Numbered from the stretch's first letter, positions 52,230 to 62,383 are shown. The stretch: DNA of 64,000 nt from Pseudomonas wayambapalatensis (GCA_014268975.2 CP077096.1:2393501-2457500); one strand, 5' to 3'. The notes: a model not told the origin generated them from the letters alone. A program made the numbers and translations.

Positions 52230-52896
52230 GATTCACCTCATGCTGCCCAGCGCGTGGCAAGCCTTGGAACATCTCGGTGTACAGGCGATAGACGACTTTC
52301 GCTGCGTGGATGACGGCCTGTTGATCCGCAGCATCGTCGAGACGGTCCATCAACTGTTTGTAGGTCTGCATGTGGCCTTGGTCGAGCGCACCATGGGAGC
52401 TGAGGTAGCTGAACGCTTGGTTAGGCAGGCCCAGGGTGCTTTGGATGGTGCCCGCCGCCTGGGTGGCCAGGGCGATGCTGGTGCCTTCGAGCACGTTGAC
52501 CATGCCGAACAGGCCGACCGGGTTGCCGCGAGCAATCAGGTCGTAGAGGTAGGCGACCATCAGCTCTATCGACAGTGCCGGTCGACCATCACGTACCGCT
52601 TCCCAGTCACCGCCGCACGCCTTGATGTCGTTGAGAATCCACTGCTCGTGGCCGTACTCCTCCTCGATGTATTCGCACACCGCGCCGCGCAGCCACTCCA
52701 GCCGCGACGGCAAGCGTGCGCCACAGGCCATCATCAGTGGAACGGTGTGACGAACATGGTGGTAGGCCTGGGTCAGGAAGGCGACATAGCTGTCCAGGCT
52801 GACCTGGCCGGCCAAGGCTTCACGGATCACCGGCACAGCGAACAATGCCTGGCGTTGTTGGGCTGTCTGTGTTTGCAGGGTGTCGAAAAAGGACAT
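52216..52896 (-). CDS. Heme-oxygenase-like diiron enzyme (TenA/PqqC superfamily)
   Basis: 226 residues, all-helical. Possible iron ligands are arranged as in heme-oxygenase-like diiron oxidases: E80-x2-H83, E137 in V-L-E-G-T-S, and H168-x3-D172-x2-H175. The family includes UndA, which converts lauric acid to undecene, and other oxidases of acyl or amino substrates. Start at 52896 has GAGG 7 nt upstream; it follows the AMP-binding gene stop by 8 bp. Annotation pipelines often call this 'iron-containing redox enzyme'. Confidence 0.85.
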   Translation of the reverse strand: MSFFDTLQTQTAQQRQALFAVPVIREALAGQVSLDSYVAFLTQAYHHVRHTVPLMMACGARLPSRLEWLRGAVCEYIEEEYGHEQWILNDIKACGGDWEAVRDGRPALSIELMVAYLYDLIARGNPVGLFGMVNVLEGTSIALATQAAGTIQSTLGLPNQAFSYLSSHGALDQGHMQTYKQLMDRLDDAADQQAVIHAAKVVYRLYTEMFQGLPRAGQHEVNHAFA

Positions 52897-52904
52897 GGTA
52901 GACC

Positions 52905-54368
52905 TCACAAAGAAATGTCGGATAACAACGTGTGGTAACGCTTCAGGATCGCCTCGCGCCGAGGACGGCCATTGGCAGTCAGGGTCTCGTCATGGATGCT
53001 CAGTGGGCTCGGCAAACGGCGCCATGCAGACACTCGGGCGTAATCGGGAAGTTGCGCGTTGCAGTGCTGCACGGCCTGCTCGATGGCTTCATCGCTGGCG
53101 GTGGGGTCCAGTGGCCACAGCAGTGCCAGGTTGTGCGGCAAGGCTTCGCCATGTACGAATGCCTGGGCGATGACGCCGCTCTGGGTCAGCTCGGCTTCAA
53201 CCCACTCTGGGTTGACGTTGCGCCCGAAGCTGGTGATGAACTGGTGTTTCTTGCGCCCGTTCAGGTACAGGTAGCCCTCGTCGTCGAGGTGGCCGAGATC
53301 GCCGGTCGCCCACCATGACTGGGTAACCGGGGCGTCCTCCAGGTAGCCAAGCAAGGTCGAGCCGGCCACCAGCACCTCGCCGTCCTCGGCAATGCGCACC
53401 TGCACGTGGGGCAATGGCTTGCCGACGCTGCCAGGGCGAATGGCCCCCGGACGGTTCAGCGCAACCACGGACGCGCATTCCGACAGACCATACCCTTCGA
53501 ACACCGGTAGCCCGACCGCTTCGGCCCGTGCCAGCAGGCTTGGCGATACCCGTGCACCGCCCACCGCGACTAAACGCAGTGGGCCAACGCGCATCAGTCC
53601 GCGCTCGATGGCCATGACCAGCCCCATCAGCAATTGCGGTACGAGTATCAGGCTCTGCGCACCGCTGAGCGCAATGACGCCCAGCAGCCGCTTGAAGTCG
53701 ACTTGGCTCGCCCCGTTCATGCCCAACTGCTGCTGCGGATATAGCTGTACGCAGGCGCCCGCCATCAGTGCGGCGTAGACGCCAATATTCTCCAGCAGCA
53801 CACCCACTGGCAGCACTGCCAGATAGTGCAGTGTTTCGGCTGGCCGGCTGGCAGCTTCCAGCTCGCGCGCTACACGCAGTATGGCTTCGGCGCTGAGGCA
53901 GACACCTTTGGGGTTGCCGGTGCTGCCAGAGGTGTAGGTGATCTTGGCTGTGCCATCAGGCAATTGCGCGCAGGTCGCTTTTTCGCGTACCCAGAACTCA
54001 CCATTCTGGACAAATCCCTTGTCTAGCAGATGCGGCGTCCACTGCGTCGTGCACAACACGGCTGATGCACCGCTTTGGACAATGCAGTGATCGAACTGCG
54101 CCGCACTGAAGAACGACGGCACGATCACGCAGGGGCGCTCTGCGAACAAGGCCGCCAGATCCCAGAACAACAGCTCAGGGCCGTTATCCAGGGCCAGTAC
54201 CAATGTACCCGCAGGTTGTCGATGCAGCACCTGAGCGCGCAGCTCCACCTCTGCGAGCAATTGCCGATAGGTGTAACGGTCAGTCGCACCCTTGACCGCC
54301 ACGGCACCTGCATGATCACGTGCGAACGACATCAGTTGCTCGCGGAAACGCTCCAGTTCACGCAGCAT
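52905..54368 (-). CDS. AMP-binding acyl-CoA/ACP synthetase-like protein
   Basis: 487 residues of the ANL adenylate-forming superfamily: P-loop Y-T-S-G-S-T-G-N-P-K-G near 150-160, G-Y-G-L-S-E near 292, W-W-A-T-G-D-L-G near 355 and a C-terminal K-K-H-Q-F-I-T-S near 373. It should activate a carboxylic acid, probably fatty, as the acyl-adenylate. Start at 54368 is supported by GGGAGG 6 nt upstream and overlaps the hemolysin-family gene by 11 bp. Confidence 0.9.
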   Translation of the reverse strand: MLRELERFREQLMSFARDHAGAVAVKGATDRYTYRQLLAEVELRAQVLHRQPAGTLVLALDNGPELLFWDLAALFAERPCVIVPSFFSAAQFDHCIVQSGASAVLCTTQWTPHLLDKGFVQNGEFWVREKATCAQLPDGTAKITYTSGSTGNPKGVCLSAEAILRVARELEAASRPAETLHYLAVLPVGVLLENIGVYAALMAGACVQLYPQQQLGMNGASQVDFKRLLGVIALSGAQSLILVPQLLMGLVMAIERGLMRVGPLRLVAVGGARVSPSLLARAEAVGLPVFEGYGLSECASVVALNRPGAIRPGSVGKPLPHVQVRIAEDGEVLVAGSTLLGYLEDAPVTQSWWATGDLGHLDDEGYLYLNGRKKHQFITSFGRNVNPEWVEAELTQSGVIAQAFVHGEALPHNLALLWPLDPTASDEAIEQAVQHCNAQLPDYARVSAWRRLPSPLSIHDETLTANGRPRREAILKRYHTLLSDISL

Positions 54369-55035
54369 GACCGGCCTCCCTGGCAATCGCGGGAAAGCCC
54401 AGTCGTTGGAATACGCCGGATCGGGTCAACGCGTCGAAGCCATCGCCGATGCGCCCGACGAACACCTGGGGGCGTTGGTCATAGTAGGTTCCCCATTGGT
54501 CTACCTGGCCTGGTAAGCGGTTTGGGTCGGCCGAAGCCAGCACGGTGGGTGTCAGCCCTAGCCGCCGAAAGCTGTTGATCAAGGTCGCGGCGCCGGTGAA
54601 TGCGACCCACTCAAGGCCACGGATGGCAAGCAGCCAGGTGATGGCAATGATAATGATGCGGGCGCTGCCGGCGCTGAGCGAAGCCAGGTTGCCTACCTCG
54701 ACCATGCAGGCGCGGCTTGGCGAAGTGCCTGTGAGCTGGGAAACGGCGGCCTCCAAGGGCATGTCCAGATACTTTTCGAGGAAAAGCGGACCCTCGCAGG
54801 CGGGGCGCATGCCTGCAGCTGCGATCAGTTGGCCGTGACTGTCCTGCAATGCCAGCAGCTCTGGCAGGTAATGCTGCACATCGGCCTGGTGCACGGTGGC
54901 AAAACATTGGTGGATAAAGTGCTCCAAGTCCTTGCGCGTGGGGTCATCCGCTCGATGAAGCGACAGGTGCGCGCGATGATCCGGGTGATTGCCGATAGCG
55001 AGTGGGAGCAGGCTGCTCCATTGAGATTCGGTCAT
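54358..55035 (-). CDS. Thermostable hemolysin-family protein
   Basis: 225 residues matching PF12261: H-L-S-L-H-R-A-D near 23-30, F-L-E-K-Y-L-D-M-P-L-E near 97-107 and V-E-V-G-N-L-A-S-L near 125-133. Named after Vibrio delta-VPH, but there is no signal peptide and the pattern recalls GNAT/LuxI acyltransferases (charged H-R/E-V-G-N core, A-A-A-G-M-R-P). First gene of the operon; a role as an acyl-transferring enzyme is more plausible than toxin, by inference. Confidence 0.85.
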   Translation of the reverse strand: MTESQWSSLLPLAIGNHPDHRAHLSLHRADDPTRKDLEHFIHQCFATVHQADVQHYLPELLALQDSHGQLIAAAGMRPACEGPLFLEKYLDMPLEAAVSQLTGTSPSRACMVEVGNLASLSAGSARIIIIAITWLLAIRGLEWVAFTGAATLINSFRRLGLTPTVLASADPNRLPGQVDQWGTYYDQRPQVFVGRIGDGFDALTRSGVFQRLGFPAIAREAGHAA

Positions 55036-55067
55036 GAAACTCCCCCCAATTGGGCTTGACGGGGTGG

Positions 55068-55099
55068 ATTATCGGTATCGAATCTGAATGGAATCTGAA
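55068..55099 (-). promoter_or_regulatory. Promoter with response-regulator direct repeat, head of the seven-gene operon
   Basis: On the minus strand two exact copies of TTCAGATTC are separated by 2 bp (11-bp period, 55080-55099), the layout bound by OmpR/PhoB-type dimers. A GATAAT -10-like hexamer follows (55068-55073), so the repeat covers the -35 region as in class II activation. The ATG of the first gene lies 33 bp further on. Likely target of the operon's own regulator. Confidence 0.7.
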
Positions 55100-55212
55100 G
55101 TGGTGCGTTCGATGTCGGTTGCGCGCCACAGGGGCGCTGTTCGAGGGCGTCGGCCTGGGCAAAGACCCGAGGTGCGGCGACGAAGGGGGCTGTTCAGTGT
55201 TCCTGGAAAAGA

Positions 55213-55224
55213 GTACAAATGTGC
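55213..55224. promoter_or_regulatory. LexA2 operator (GTAC-N4-GTGC)
   Basis: GTACAAATGTGC fits the published P. putida LexA2 box GTAC-N4-GTGC. It ends only 3 bp before the lexA2 ATG at 55228. It should repress the whole lexA2-imuA-imuB-dnaE2 operon until DNA damage. Confidence 0.85.
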
Positions 55225-55227
55225 TCC

Positions 55228-55836
55228 ATGGACAGATTATCCCCCAAACGCCGCGCCATTCTCGAATTCATCCGCGAGCGCATCGCCGACCACGGCCAGC
55301 CGCCAAGCCTGGCCGATATCGCCGAGCGCTTCGGTTTTGCCTCGCGCAGCGTGGCGCGCAAGCACATCACCGCCCTGCATGAGGGCGGCTACATCGAGGT
55401 CACGCCTAACCAGGCGCGAGGCATTCGCCTGGCCGAACCGCTGCGCCGCCCGGAGATCCTCGAGATTCCGGTGCTTGGCCGGGTCGCCGCCGGTGCACCG
55501 ATCGGCCCGGACCTGGGCATCCACGAACAACTGCTGATCGACCCCAGCCTGTTCCGCCGCACGCCCGACTACCTGCTCAAGGTGCGGGGCGATTCGATGA
55601 TCGGCGACGGCATCCTCGACGGCGATCTGGTTGGCATTCTCCAGCAGGCCGATGCCCGTGACGGGCAGATCGTCGTCGCGCGGCTCGATGGCGAGGTCAC
55701 CATCAAGCGCCTGCAACGGGTGGTTGGCGGCTATCGGCTGTTGCCGCGCAACCCGGCCTATGCCCCCATCGACGTGGGCCCCGAGCACGACTTCTGCATC
55801 GAAGGCGTGTTCTGCGGCCTGCTGAGGCGTGACTGA
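55228..55836 (+). CDS. lexA2: SOS repressor LexA2
   Basis: 202 residues. N-terminal winged helix S-L-A-D-I-A-E-R-F-G-F-A-S-R-S-V-A-R near 27-44, cleavage site A88-G89, catalytic Ser123 in G-D-S-M and Lys160 in V-T-I-K-R. RecA-stimulated self-cleavage would derepress the cassette. A GTG/ATG at 55219 lies inside the operator, so I start at 55228; no normal ribosome site fits. Its TGATG overlap couples it to imuA. Confidence 0.93.
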   Translation: MDRLSPKRRAILEFIRERIADHGQPPSLADIAERFGFASRSVARKHITALHEGGYIEVTPNQARGIRLAEPLRRPEILEIPVLGRVAAGAPIGPDLGIHEQLLIDPSLFRRTPDYLLKVRGDSMIGDGILDGDLVGILQQADARDGQIVVARLDGEVTIKRLQRVVGGYRLLPRNPAYAPIDVGPEHDFCIEGVFCGLLRRD

Positions 55837-56456
55837 TGGGCGCGGTGGTCGATCTCGAGGGGCTGCTCGACCAGCGCCGAATCTGGCGTGGGCGGCAGGT
55901 TCAGGCGCGCCCGCTCGGCCTGCAGCCCACCGGTCATGCCGTGCTGGACGAGCGTCTGCCTGAGGGGGGCTGGCCGTCGGCGGCGCTCAGCGAGTTGCTG
56001 CTGGCCAGCCCCGGTTGCGGTGAGCTGCAGTTGCTCTGGCCGACACTCGCCCGGCTGAGTGGCGAGGGTGGGCGGGTGGTGCTGGTGGCGCCGCCATTCA
56101 TTCCCTACGCACCGGCCTGGCAGGCGGCAGGCGTCGATCTGCGCTGGCTGGCGCAGGTCGCGGCAGAGCCGGACGATGCCCTGTGGGCTGCCGAGCAGTG
56201 CCTGCGCTCTGGCAGTTGTGCCGCGGTGCTGTGCTGGCCGGAACGCGCCGACGACCGAGCGTTGCGCCGCCTGCAGGTGGCCGCTGAAACCGGCGATGCG
56301 CTGGCCTTCGCCTGTCGATCCCAGCAGGCGGCACACAACCCGTCGCCTGCGGCTTTGCGTATCGCCATCGATACGCGCCCGGCACAGTGGCGCGTGCTCA
56401 AGTGCCGTGGCGGCCTGGTGCCGGCCACGCCCATCGCTGCTCCCGGACGAGGCTGA
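55836..56456 (+). CDS. imuA: SOS mutagenesis protein ImuA
   Basis: 206 residues, a RecA-like but shortened protein of the translesion synthesis cassette: L-P-E-G-G-W-P near 40-47, a degenerate P-loop region S-P-G-C-G-E-L-Q near 57-64, and V-V-L-V-A-P-P-F-I-P near 80-89 as in ImuA/SulA-like relatives. Needed with ImuB and DnaE2 for damage-induced mutation. Starts within the lexA2 stop. Confidence 0.9.
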   Translation: MGAVVDLEGLLDQRRIWRGRQVQARPLGLQPTGHAVLDERLPEGGWPSAALSELLLASPGCGELQLLWPTLARLSGEGGRVVLVAPPFIPYAPAWQAAGVDLRWLAQVAAEPDDALWAAEQCLRSGSCAAVLCWPERADDRALRRLQVAAETGDALAFACRSQQAAHNPSPAALRIAIDTRPAQWRVLKCRGGLVPATPIAAPGRG

Positions 56457-56462
56457 TGCGTC

Positions 56463-57881
56463 ATGCTCTGGGCCTGCATCCTGCTGCCGCAACTGGCGCT
56501 GGACACTGTCCAGCGCGGACGGGACGACGCCGATTCACCACTGGTACTGCTGGGCGGCCCAACTCAACGGCGCGTGTTGCAGGCGGTCAATGCGGCGGCC
56601 GCCGACCTGGGCCTGCGCGCCGGGCAGACGTTGGCTGCCGCCCGGGCCCTGGCTGACGGCTTCACCTGTGTCGAGGCCGATCCGGCGCGTATCGATGAGG
56701 TACAGCAACTGTTGGCGGCCTGGGCCTATCGGTTCAGCGCCCAGGTCAGCCTGCACTATCCACGTGCGTTGTTGCTGGAGGTGGGGTCGAGCCTGCAACT
56801 GTTCGGTCCGTGGTCGAGTTTCGAGGCGCGCCTGCGTACAGAGCTGCAGGGGCTCGGCCTGCGCCATCGTATTGTGCTGGCGAGCAACCCGGTGGCGGCA
56901 CGCATGCTGGCCAACGGGCACGATGGCTTGGCGCTGACCTGCGCCGAGCAGACGCGCGCGGCATTGGCGAACATGCCTCTGGACCGGGTGGGCTTGCCTG
57001 CCGATGCCGCCCAAGCTTTCTCGCGCATGGGCTTGCGTCGGCTGGGGGAGGTCATGGCCTTGCCGCGCGCTGCCCTGGCCAAGCGTTTTGCTGCGCCTGT
57101 GCAGTTGCACCTGGACCAACTCTTCGGCCAGCGTGCGCTGGGGCTGGATTTCTATCAGCCGCCAGACCGCTTCGAGTCCAGGCTGGAGCTGAATTTCGAT
57201 GTGGAATCGCACCAGGCGTTGTTGTTTCCCCTGCGCCGGTTGATCAACGATCTGGCCGCCTTTCTTGCCGGGCGTGACTGCGGCGTGCAGCGCTTCGATC
57301 TGCATCTGGAGCACGCCGAAGGGCCGGATACCGTGCTCAAGGTCGGCTTGCTGGCGGCCGAGCGCGAAGCGGCGATGCTCTTCGAACTGGCCCGTGGCCG
57401 GCTGGAACCGCTGCGCATTCCGGCACCGGTGCGCAACCTGCGCCTGCTGGCCGACGACCTGCCACCCTTCGTGCCTCAGCATCGTGCGTTGTTCGACCCG
57501 CGCGCGCAGCAGGCCCAGCCCTGGGAACAGTTGCGCGAGCGCCTGCGGGCGCGGTTGGGGGACGAGGCGGTCAAGGGCCTGCGCGCCGAAGCCGATCACC
57601 GTCCCGAGCACGCCTGGCAGGCCAGCGAGCAGGGCGCGGCGGGCAGCCTGGCGGTCGCGCCCGGTAGCCGTCCTGGCTGGTTGCTGGCCCAGGCCCTGGC
57701 CTTGCCCGAGGGCGGCCTGCAATGGCTTGGCCAGGCCGAGCGCATCGAGTCGGGCTGGTGGGATGGCGGCGATGTGCGCCGTGACTACTACCGCATCGAA
57801 ACCCGCGAAGGGCTGCGCGGTTGGGCCTACCGCGACCTCGCCCAACCCGGCCCCCTGTGGCTGCAGGGCTGGTTCGCATGA
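56463..57881 (+). CDS. imuB: Y-family polymerase-like protein ImuB
   Basis: 472 residues related to UmuC/DinB polymerases. The N-terminus [14 protein letters not shown] lacks the catalytic D-M-D-x-F-F motif of active Y-family enzymes, as known for ImuB, which works as a beta-clamp-binding hub rather than a polymerase. Starts 6 bp after imuA stop and overlaps dnaE2 by 4 bp (ATGA). Confidence 0.92.
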   Translation: MLWACILLPQLALDTVQRGRDDADSPLVLLGGPTQRRVLQAVNAAAADLGLRAGQTLAAARALADGFTCVEADPARIDEVQQLLAAWAYRFSAQVSLHYPRALLLEVGSSLQLFGPWSSFEARLRTELQGLGLRHRIVLASNPVAARMLANGHDGLALTCAEQTRAALANMPLDRVGLPADAAQAFSRMGLRRLGEVMALPRAALAKRFAAPVQLHLDQLFGQRALGLDFYQPPDRFESRLELNFDVESHQALLFPLRRLINDLAAFLAGRDCGVQRFDLHLEHAEGPDTVLKVGLLAAEREAAMLFELARGRLEPLRIPAPVRNLRLLADDLPPFVPQHRALFDPRAQQAQPWEQLRERLRARLGDEAVKGLRAEADHRPEHAWQASEQGAAGSLAVAPGSRPGWLLAQALALPEGGLQWLGQAERIESGWWDGGDVRRDYYRIETREGLRGWAYRDLAQPGPLWLQGWFA

Positions 57882-60800
57882 GCCTGCCTGAGTATGCCGA
57901 GCTGCATTGCCTGTCGAATTTCAGTTTCCAGCGCGGCGCCTCCAGCGCCGACGAGCTGTTTCGTCGAGCCCATGAGCAGGGCTATCAGGCCCTGGCAATC
58001 ACCGACGAATGCACCCTGGCCGGTATTGTCCGTGCCTGGCAGGCAGCCCGTGAGCATGGCGTAAGGTTGATCGTCGGCAGCGAAGTGCAGGTGCAGGACG
58101 GGCCGCGCCTGGTGCTGCTGGTGGAGAACCTGACCGGCTACCAGAGCCTCTGCGCGCTCATTACCCGCGCGCGGCGCCGGGCAGAGAAGGGCGAGTATCG
58201 ATTACTGGCCGAAGACCTGCAGGCACATTGCGCAGGCTTGCTGGCGCTGTGGATCGCTGACGACCCTGGCGACCCCGAATCCGGTCGCTGGTTGCAGACA
58301 CTGTTCCCCGACCGCCTGTGGCTGGCGGTGCACCTGCACCGTGGCAGCGACGACGCATCGCGCTTGCAGCGTTTGCGTGTCCTGGCCGGGCAACTGGCGA
58401 TTCGCGCCGTGGCCTGTGGTGACGTGCACATGCATGTGCGTGGCCGTCGCGCCTTGCAGGATTGCATGACCGCGATCCGCCAGCACTGCACGGTGGCCGA
58501 AGCCGGTGGCTACCTCTACCCCAATGGCGAACGTCACCTGCGCAGCCGCGAACAACTGGCCGAACTGCACCCCGGCGACCTGCTGGCCGAAACCCTGGTC
58601 ATCGCCGAGCGCTGCCGCTTCGAGCTGAGCGAGCTGAAGTACCAGTACCCCCGTGAGCTGGTCCCCGAAGGCCACAGCCCGGCGAGCTGGTTGCGTCGGT
58701 TGTGCGAGCAGCGCCTGGCGATACGCTGGCCGCAAGGCGCGAGCGCCGAGGTGTACCAGACCCTCGAAGGCGAGCTGGCGCTGATCGAAGAGTTGGGGTA
58801 CGAGAGTTACTTCCTCACCGTCTACGACATCGTCGATTTCGCCCGTCGGCAGAACATTCTCTGCCAGGGGCGGGGATCTGCCGCCAATTCGGTGGTGTGT
58901 TTCGTGCTGGGGATCACCGAGCTCGACCCGATGACCCACCGCCTGCTGTTCGAGCGTTTCCTCTCACGCGAACGCAACGAGCCGCCTGACATCGACGTGG
59001 ACTTCGAACACGACCGCCGCGAAGAGGTGATTCAGTACGTGTTCAGGCGCTATGGCCGGCACCGCGCGGCACTTACGGCGGTGGTCAGCACTTATCACGC
59101 CGCCGGCGCCGTGCGTGACGTGGCTCGGGTGCTGGGCCTGCCGAGCGACCAGGTGGATGCCCTGGCCAAATGCTGCGGGCGCTGGAGCGACCGCATCCCC
59201 GATGCGCAGCGCCTGGCCGAGGCCGGCTTCGAGGCGCAGAGCCCGTCGTTGCGACGCATCCTGGTGCTGGCCGGCGAGCTGATCGGTTTCCCTCGGCACC
59301 TGTCGCAGCACCCTGGCGGCTTCGTGATTTCCGAACAGCCATTGGACCAGCTGGTGCCGGTGGAGAACGCCGCCATGCCCGAGCGCACGGTGATCCAATG
59401 GGACAAGGACGACCTGGACATGGTCGGCCTGCTCAAGGTCGATGTGCTCGCCCTGGGCATGCTCAGCGCCCTGCGCCGTTGCTTCGATCTGCTCCGGGTG
59501 CACCGTGGCCGAGAGCTGACCCTGGCCAGCATCCCCCAGGAAGACCCGGCCACCTACGCGATGATCAGCCGCGCCGAGACCATGGGTGTGTTCCAGATCG
59601 AGTCGCGGGCACAGATGGCCATGCTGCCGCGTCTTCAGCCGCGCACCTTCTACGACCTGGTCATCGAAGTGGCGATCGTGCGGCCCGGGCCGATCCAGGG
59701 GGACATGGTGCATCCGTATCTGCGGCGGCGTCTGAAGCAAGAGCCGGTCACCTATCCTTCGGAAAAGCTCAAGGCGGTTTTCGAGCGCACCCTCGGCGTG
59801 CCCTTGTTCCAGGAGCAGGTGATGGAGCTGGCCATGGTCGCGGCCGACTACACGCCAGGCGAAGCCGACCAGTTGCGCCGCAGCATGGCGGCGTGGAAGC
59901 GTCATGGCGGGCTGGAGCCGCATCGCGTGCGTTTGCTCGAGGGCATGTTGCGCAACGGTTACGAGCTGGCCTTTGCCGAGCGCATCTTCGAGCAGATCAA
60001 GGGCTTCGGCAGCTATGGTTTTCCCGAGTCCCACGCCGCCAGCTTCGCCTTGCTGTGCTATGCCAGCAGTTGGCTCAAGTGCCACGAGCCGGCGATCTTC
60101 ACCTGCGCGTTGATCAACAGCTGGCCCATGGGCTTCTACAGCCCGGACCAGCTTTTGCAGGAGGCGCGTCGGCAGGGCATCGAAGTGCGACCGGTGGATG
60201 TCGTTCACAGCCTCTGGGACTGCACCCTGGAACCGCAGGGCAATGGCGCCCTGGCGATTCGCCTGGGGCTGCGGCAGGTCCGCGGTTTCGGCGAGGACGA
60301 CGCCCGGCGCCTGGAGCAGGCGCGGGCGCAGCAGCCATGGCGGGATGTCGAGGATCTGTGCCTGCGTGCGTCCCTCGACAGCCGCGCCCGCGCGCGCCTG
60401 GCCGATGCCGGTGCCTTGCGTGCCCTGGCTCGCGATCGCCATCAGGCGCGCTGGAAGGTCGCTGCCGTGCAGGCGCAACTGCCGTTGTTCGCTGGGGTCG
60501 AGTCTGCGCCTGAGAGCGAAGTGAGCTTGCCGGCGCCGAGTGTGGCCGAAGACCTGTTCGCCGACTACGCGACCCTTGGCACCACACTTGGCCCGCATCC
60601 CTTGACGCTGCTGCGCTCACGCCTGCGCGCGCTGGGTTGCCGCAGCTCCCGTGAGCTGGATGGCTTGAGCCATGGCGACAGTGTCGCCGTGGCCGGCATC
60701 GTCGTAGGTCGCCAGCGCCCCCAGACGGCCAGCGGCGTGACCTTCGTCACCCTGGAGGACGAGTTCGGCATGCTCAATGTGGTGGTGTGGCGGGATCTGG

Positions 60801-60958
60801 CCGAGCGACAGCGGCGAGCCCTGGTGGGCTCGCAACTGCTCAAGGTCAGTGGCCGGCTGGAGCAGGAGAACGGAGTCAGGCACCTCATCGCGCGGCGGTT
60901 GGAGGATGTCAGTGGGTTATTGCGGGGGCTGGATGTGAGGAGTCGGGATTTTCATTAG
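57878..60958 (+). CDS. dnaE2: Error-prone DNA polymerase DnaE2 (ImuC)
   Basis: 1026 residues, C-family polymerase alpha subunit: PHP domain at the N-terminus ([10 protein letters not shown] near 7-16), catalytic palm with [10 protein letters not shown] near 369-378, fingers, tandem HhH region and a C-terminal OB domain ([10 protein letters not shown] near 939). The start at 57878 overlaps the imuB stop. It performs damage-tolerant synthesis with ImuA/ImuB. Ends 6 bp before the convergent MocR gene. Confidence 0.94.
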   Translation: MSLPEYAELHCLSNFSFQRGASSADELFRRAHEQGYQALAITDECTLAGIVRAWQAAREHGVRLIVGSEVQVQDGPRLVLLVENLTGYQSLCALITRARRRAEKGEYRLLAEDLQAHCAGLLALWIADDPGDPESGRWLQTLFPDRLWLAVHLHRGSDDASRLQRLRVLAGQLAIRAVACGDVHMHVRGRRALQDCMTAIRQHCTVAEAGGYLYPNGERHLRSREQLAELHPGDLLAETLVIAERCRFELSELKYQYPRELVPEGHSPASWLRRLCEQRLAIRWPQGASAEVYQTLEGELALIEELGYESYFLTVYDIVDFARRQNILCQGRGSAANSVVCFVLGITELDPMTHRLLFERFLSRERNEPPDIDVDFEHDRREEVIQYVFRRYGRHRAALTAVVSTYHAAGAVRDVARVLGLPSDQVDALAKCCGRWSDRIPDAQRLAEAGFEAQSPSLRRILVLAGELIGFPRHLSQHPGGFVISEQPLDQLVPVENAAMPERTVIQWDKDDLDMVGLLKVDVLALGMLSALRRCFDLLRVHRGRELTLASIPQEDPATYAMISRAETMGVFQIESRAQMAMLPRLQPRTFYDLVIEVAIVRPGPIQGDMVHPYLRRRLKQEPVTYPSEKLKAVFERTLGVPLFQEQVMELAMVAADYTPGEADQLRRSMAAWKRHGGLEPHRVRLLEGMLRNGYELAFAERIFEQIKGFGSYGFPESHAASFALLCYASSWLKCHEPAIFTCALINSWPMGFYSPDQLLQEARRQGIEVRPVDVVHSLWDCTLEPQGNGALAIRLGLRQVRGFGEDDARRLEQARAQQPWRDVEDLCLRASLDSRARARLADAGALRALARDRHQARWKVAAVQAQLPLFAGVESAPESEVSLPAPSVAEDLFADYATLGTTLGPHPLTLLRSRLRALGCRSSRELDGLSHGDSVAVAGIVVGRQRPQTASGVTFVTLEDEFGMLNVVVWRDLAERQRRALVGSQLLKVSGRLEQENGVRHLIARRLEDVSGLLRGLDVRSRDFH

Positions 60959-60964
60959 CCTTCC

Positions 60965-62383
60965 TCACCCTCGCCTGACATGCCGCACCAACACCTTCTC
61001 CAGCAACTCCCACATCCCGGGATCCGTGCTGAACGCCACATTGAACCGCATCCACCCCGTGGCCTGCGCATCGACCATGAACAACTGCCCAGGCCCAAGC
61101 ATGATCCCCTGTTCCAGCGCATCGTCCAGCAATGCCGCACTGTCGGGGATGGCCGGGTGGCGGGTCCAGATGTACATGCCTTCATCCGATTCGATGAACA
61201 GCTCGAAGCCCAGCCGATGCAGGTGTCGACCCACTTCCTGATGCGCTTCGGCCAGGCGCTGGCGCAGGCGCTTGAGGTGCTTGCGCCAGCGACCGTCGAT
61301 CACTGCGGCGTACACCACGCGCTCCATTACCTGCGAGGTGGTCAGCCCTGAACGCATCTTCAACTGCAACAGCTGCTGCATCACCTCGGCTTCAGCCACC
61401 AGGTAGCCCACCCGCACGTTGGGCGAGATGCTCTTGGAGTAGCTGCCCACGTATACCACCTGCTGCAGATGGTCGAGGCTGGCAAGGCACGGCTGCGGCT
61501 CGGCGATCATGTCGGCGTAGAGGTTGTTCTCCACCAGGCGCAAGCCATGCTGCGACGCCAGTTGCAGCAGGCGGTGCAACTGCGCCAGCGGCGTGCGCGA
61601 ACAGGTCGGGCTGTGCAGGTGTGGCTGGGTGAAGAACACTGTCGGGCGATGGTGGGCGAGCAAGCGCTCCAACTGGTCGAGGTCGTAGCCCACCGGTGTG
61701 CGCGGCACGCCGACCAGGGTCGCGCCCTGAAAGCGCAGGATGCTCATCAGGTTGGGATAGCCTGGGTCGTCCACCAGCACCACGTCACCCGGTCGCACCA
61801 GGGTACGCACCGCCAGGTCCAGCGCCTGGCTGGCGCCATGGGTGAGCATCAGTTGCGCAGGGCTGGCGACGATCGACAGCTCCTGCTGCAGGTTCTGCGC
61901 GGTCAGCGCGCGCAGTTCGGGCAGGCCCATCGGGTCACCATAGCCAGACAGCTCCAGCGGGCTGCCGGCCACCTGGCGCATGCCGCGACGCAAGCCGTCT
62001 TCGTACATCCAGTCGTTGGGCAGCCAGCCGCAGCCGGGTTTGAATGGCAGTTGGCGGGTCTCGAAGATCTGTTGCAGGTACCACTCGGAGTTGAACGATG
62101 GTCGGGTTGTGTCAGCTTGCGGGGTGTGCGTGTCGAGCAACTCGCCCGCCGAGCGGCTGACGAAGAAACCCGCATTGCCGCGACTGACCAGCAGCCCCTG
62201 GGCCACCAGGCGGTCGTAGGCTTCGACCACGGTGAAGGTACTCACCGAGTAGGTCGAGGCGAACGCGCGGATAGACGGCACCTTGGCGCCGGGCTTGAGG
62301 GTCTGGTTGTCGATGAGCTCGCGCAACCCGTCAATGATCTGGTTGACCAGCGGGGTAGGGGAGTCCGGATGTAGTTGCAGCAT
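60965..62383 (-). CDS. MocR-type regulator (GntR HTH fused to aminotransferase fold)
   Basis: 472 residues: GntR winged helix at 11-75 (V-P-S-I-R-A-F-A-S-T-Y-S-V-S near 35-48), then a fold-type I aminotransferase domain with the PLP-binding lysine in S-Y-S-K-S-I-S-P-N near 312 and D-D-P-G-Y-P-N near 205. MocR proteins sense PLP-linked amino compounds (GabR senses GABA). Divergent from a GabP-like permease, its probable target. Confidence 0.9.
   Translation of the reverse strand: MLQLHPDSPTPLVNQIIDGLRELIDNQTLKPGAKVPSIRAFASTYSVSTFTVVEAYDRLVAQGLLVSRGNAGFFVSRSAGELLDTHTPQADTTRPSFNSEWYLQQIFETRQLPFKPGCGWLPNDWMYEDGLRRGMRQVAGSPLELSGYGDPMGLPELRALTAQNLQQELSIVASPAQLMLTHGASQALDLAVRTLVRPGDVVLVDDPGYPNLMSILRFQGATLVGVPRTPVGYDLDQLERLLAHHRPTVFFTQPHLHSPTCSRTPLAQLHRLLQLASQHGLRLVENNLYADMIAEPQPCLASLDHLQQVVYVGSYSKSISPNVRVGYLVAEAEVMQQLLQLKMRSGLTTSQVMERVVYAAVIDGRWRKHLKRLRQRLAEAHQEVGRHLHRLGFELFIESDEGMYIWTRHPAIPDSAALLDDALEQGIMLGPGQLFMVDAQATGWMRFNVAFSTDPGMWELLEKVLVRHVRRG

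Noticed and set aside
54358..55035. Hemolysin toxin
   Set aside because: No signal peptide or pore-forming features; neighbours are metabolic enzymes and the family name is historical.
58964..60598. 544-codon minus-strand open frame over dnaE2
   Set aside because: Mirror of the polymerase coding frame; no domain pattern.
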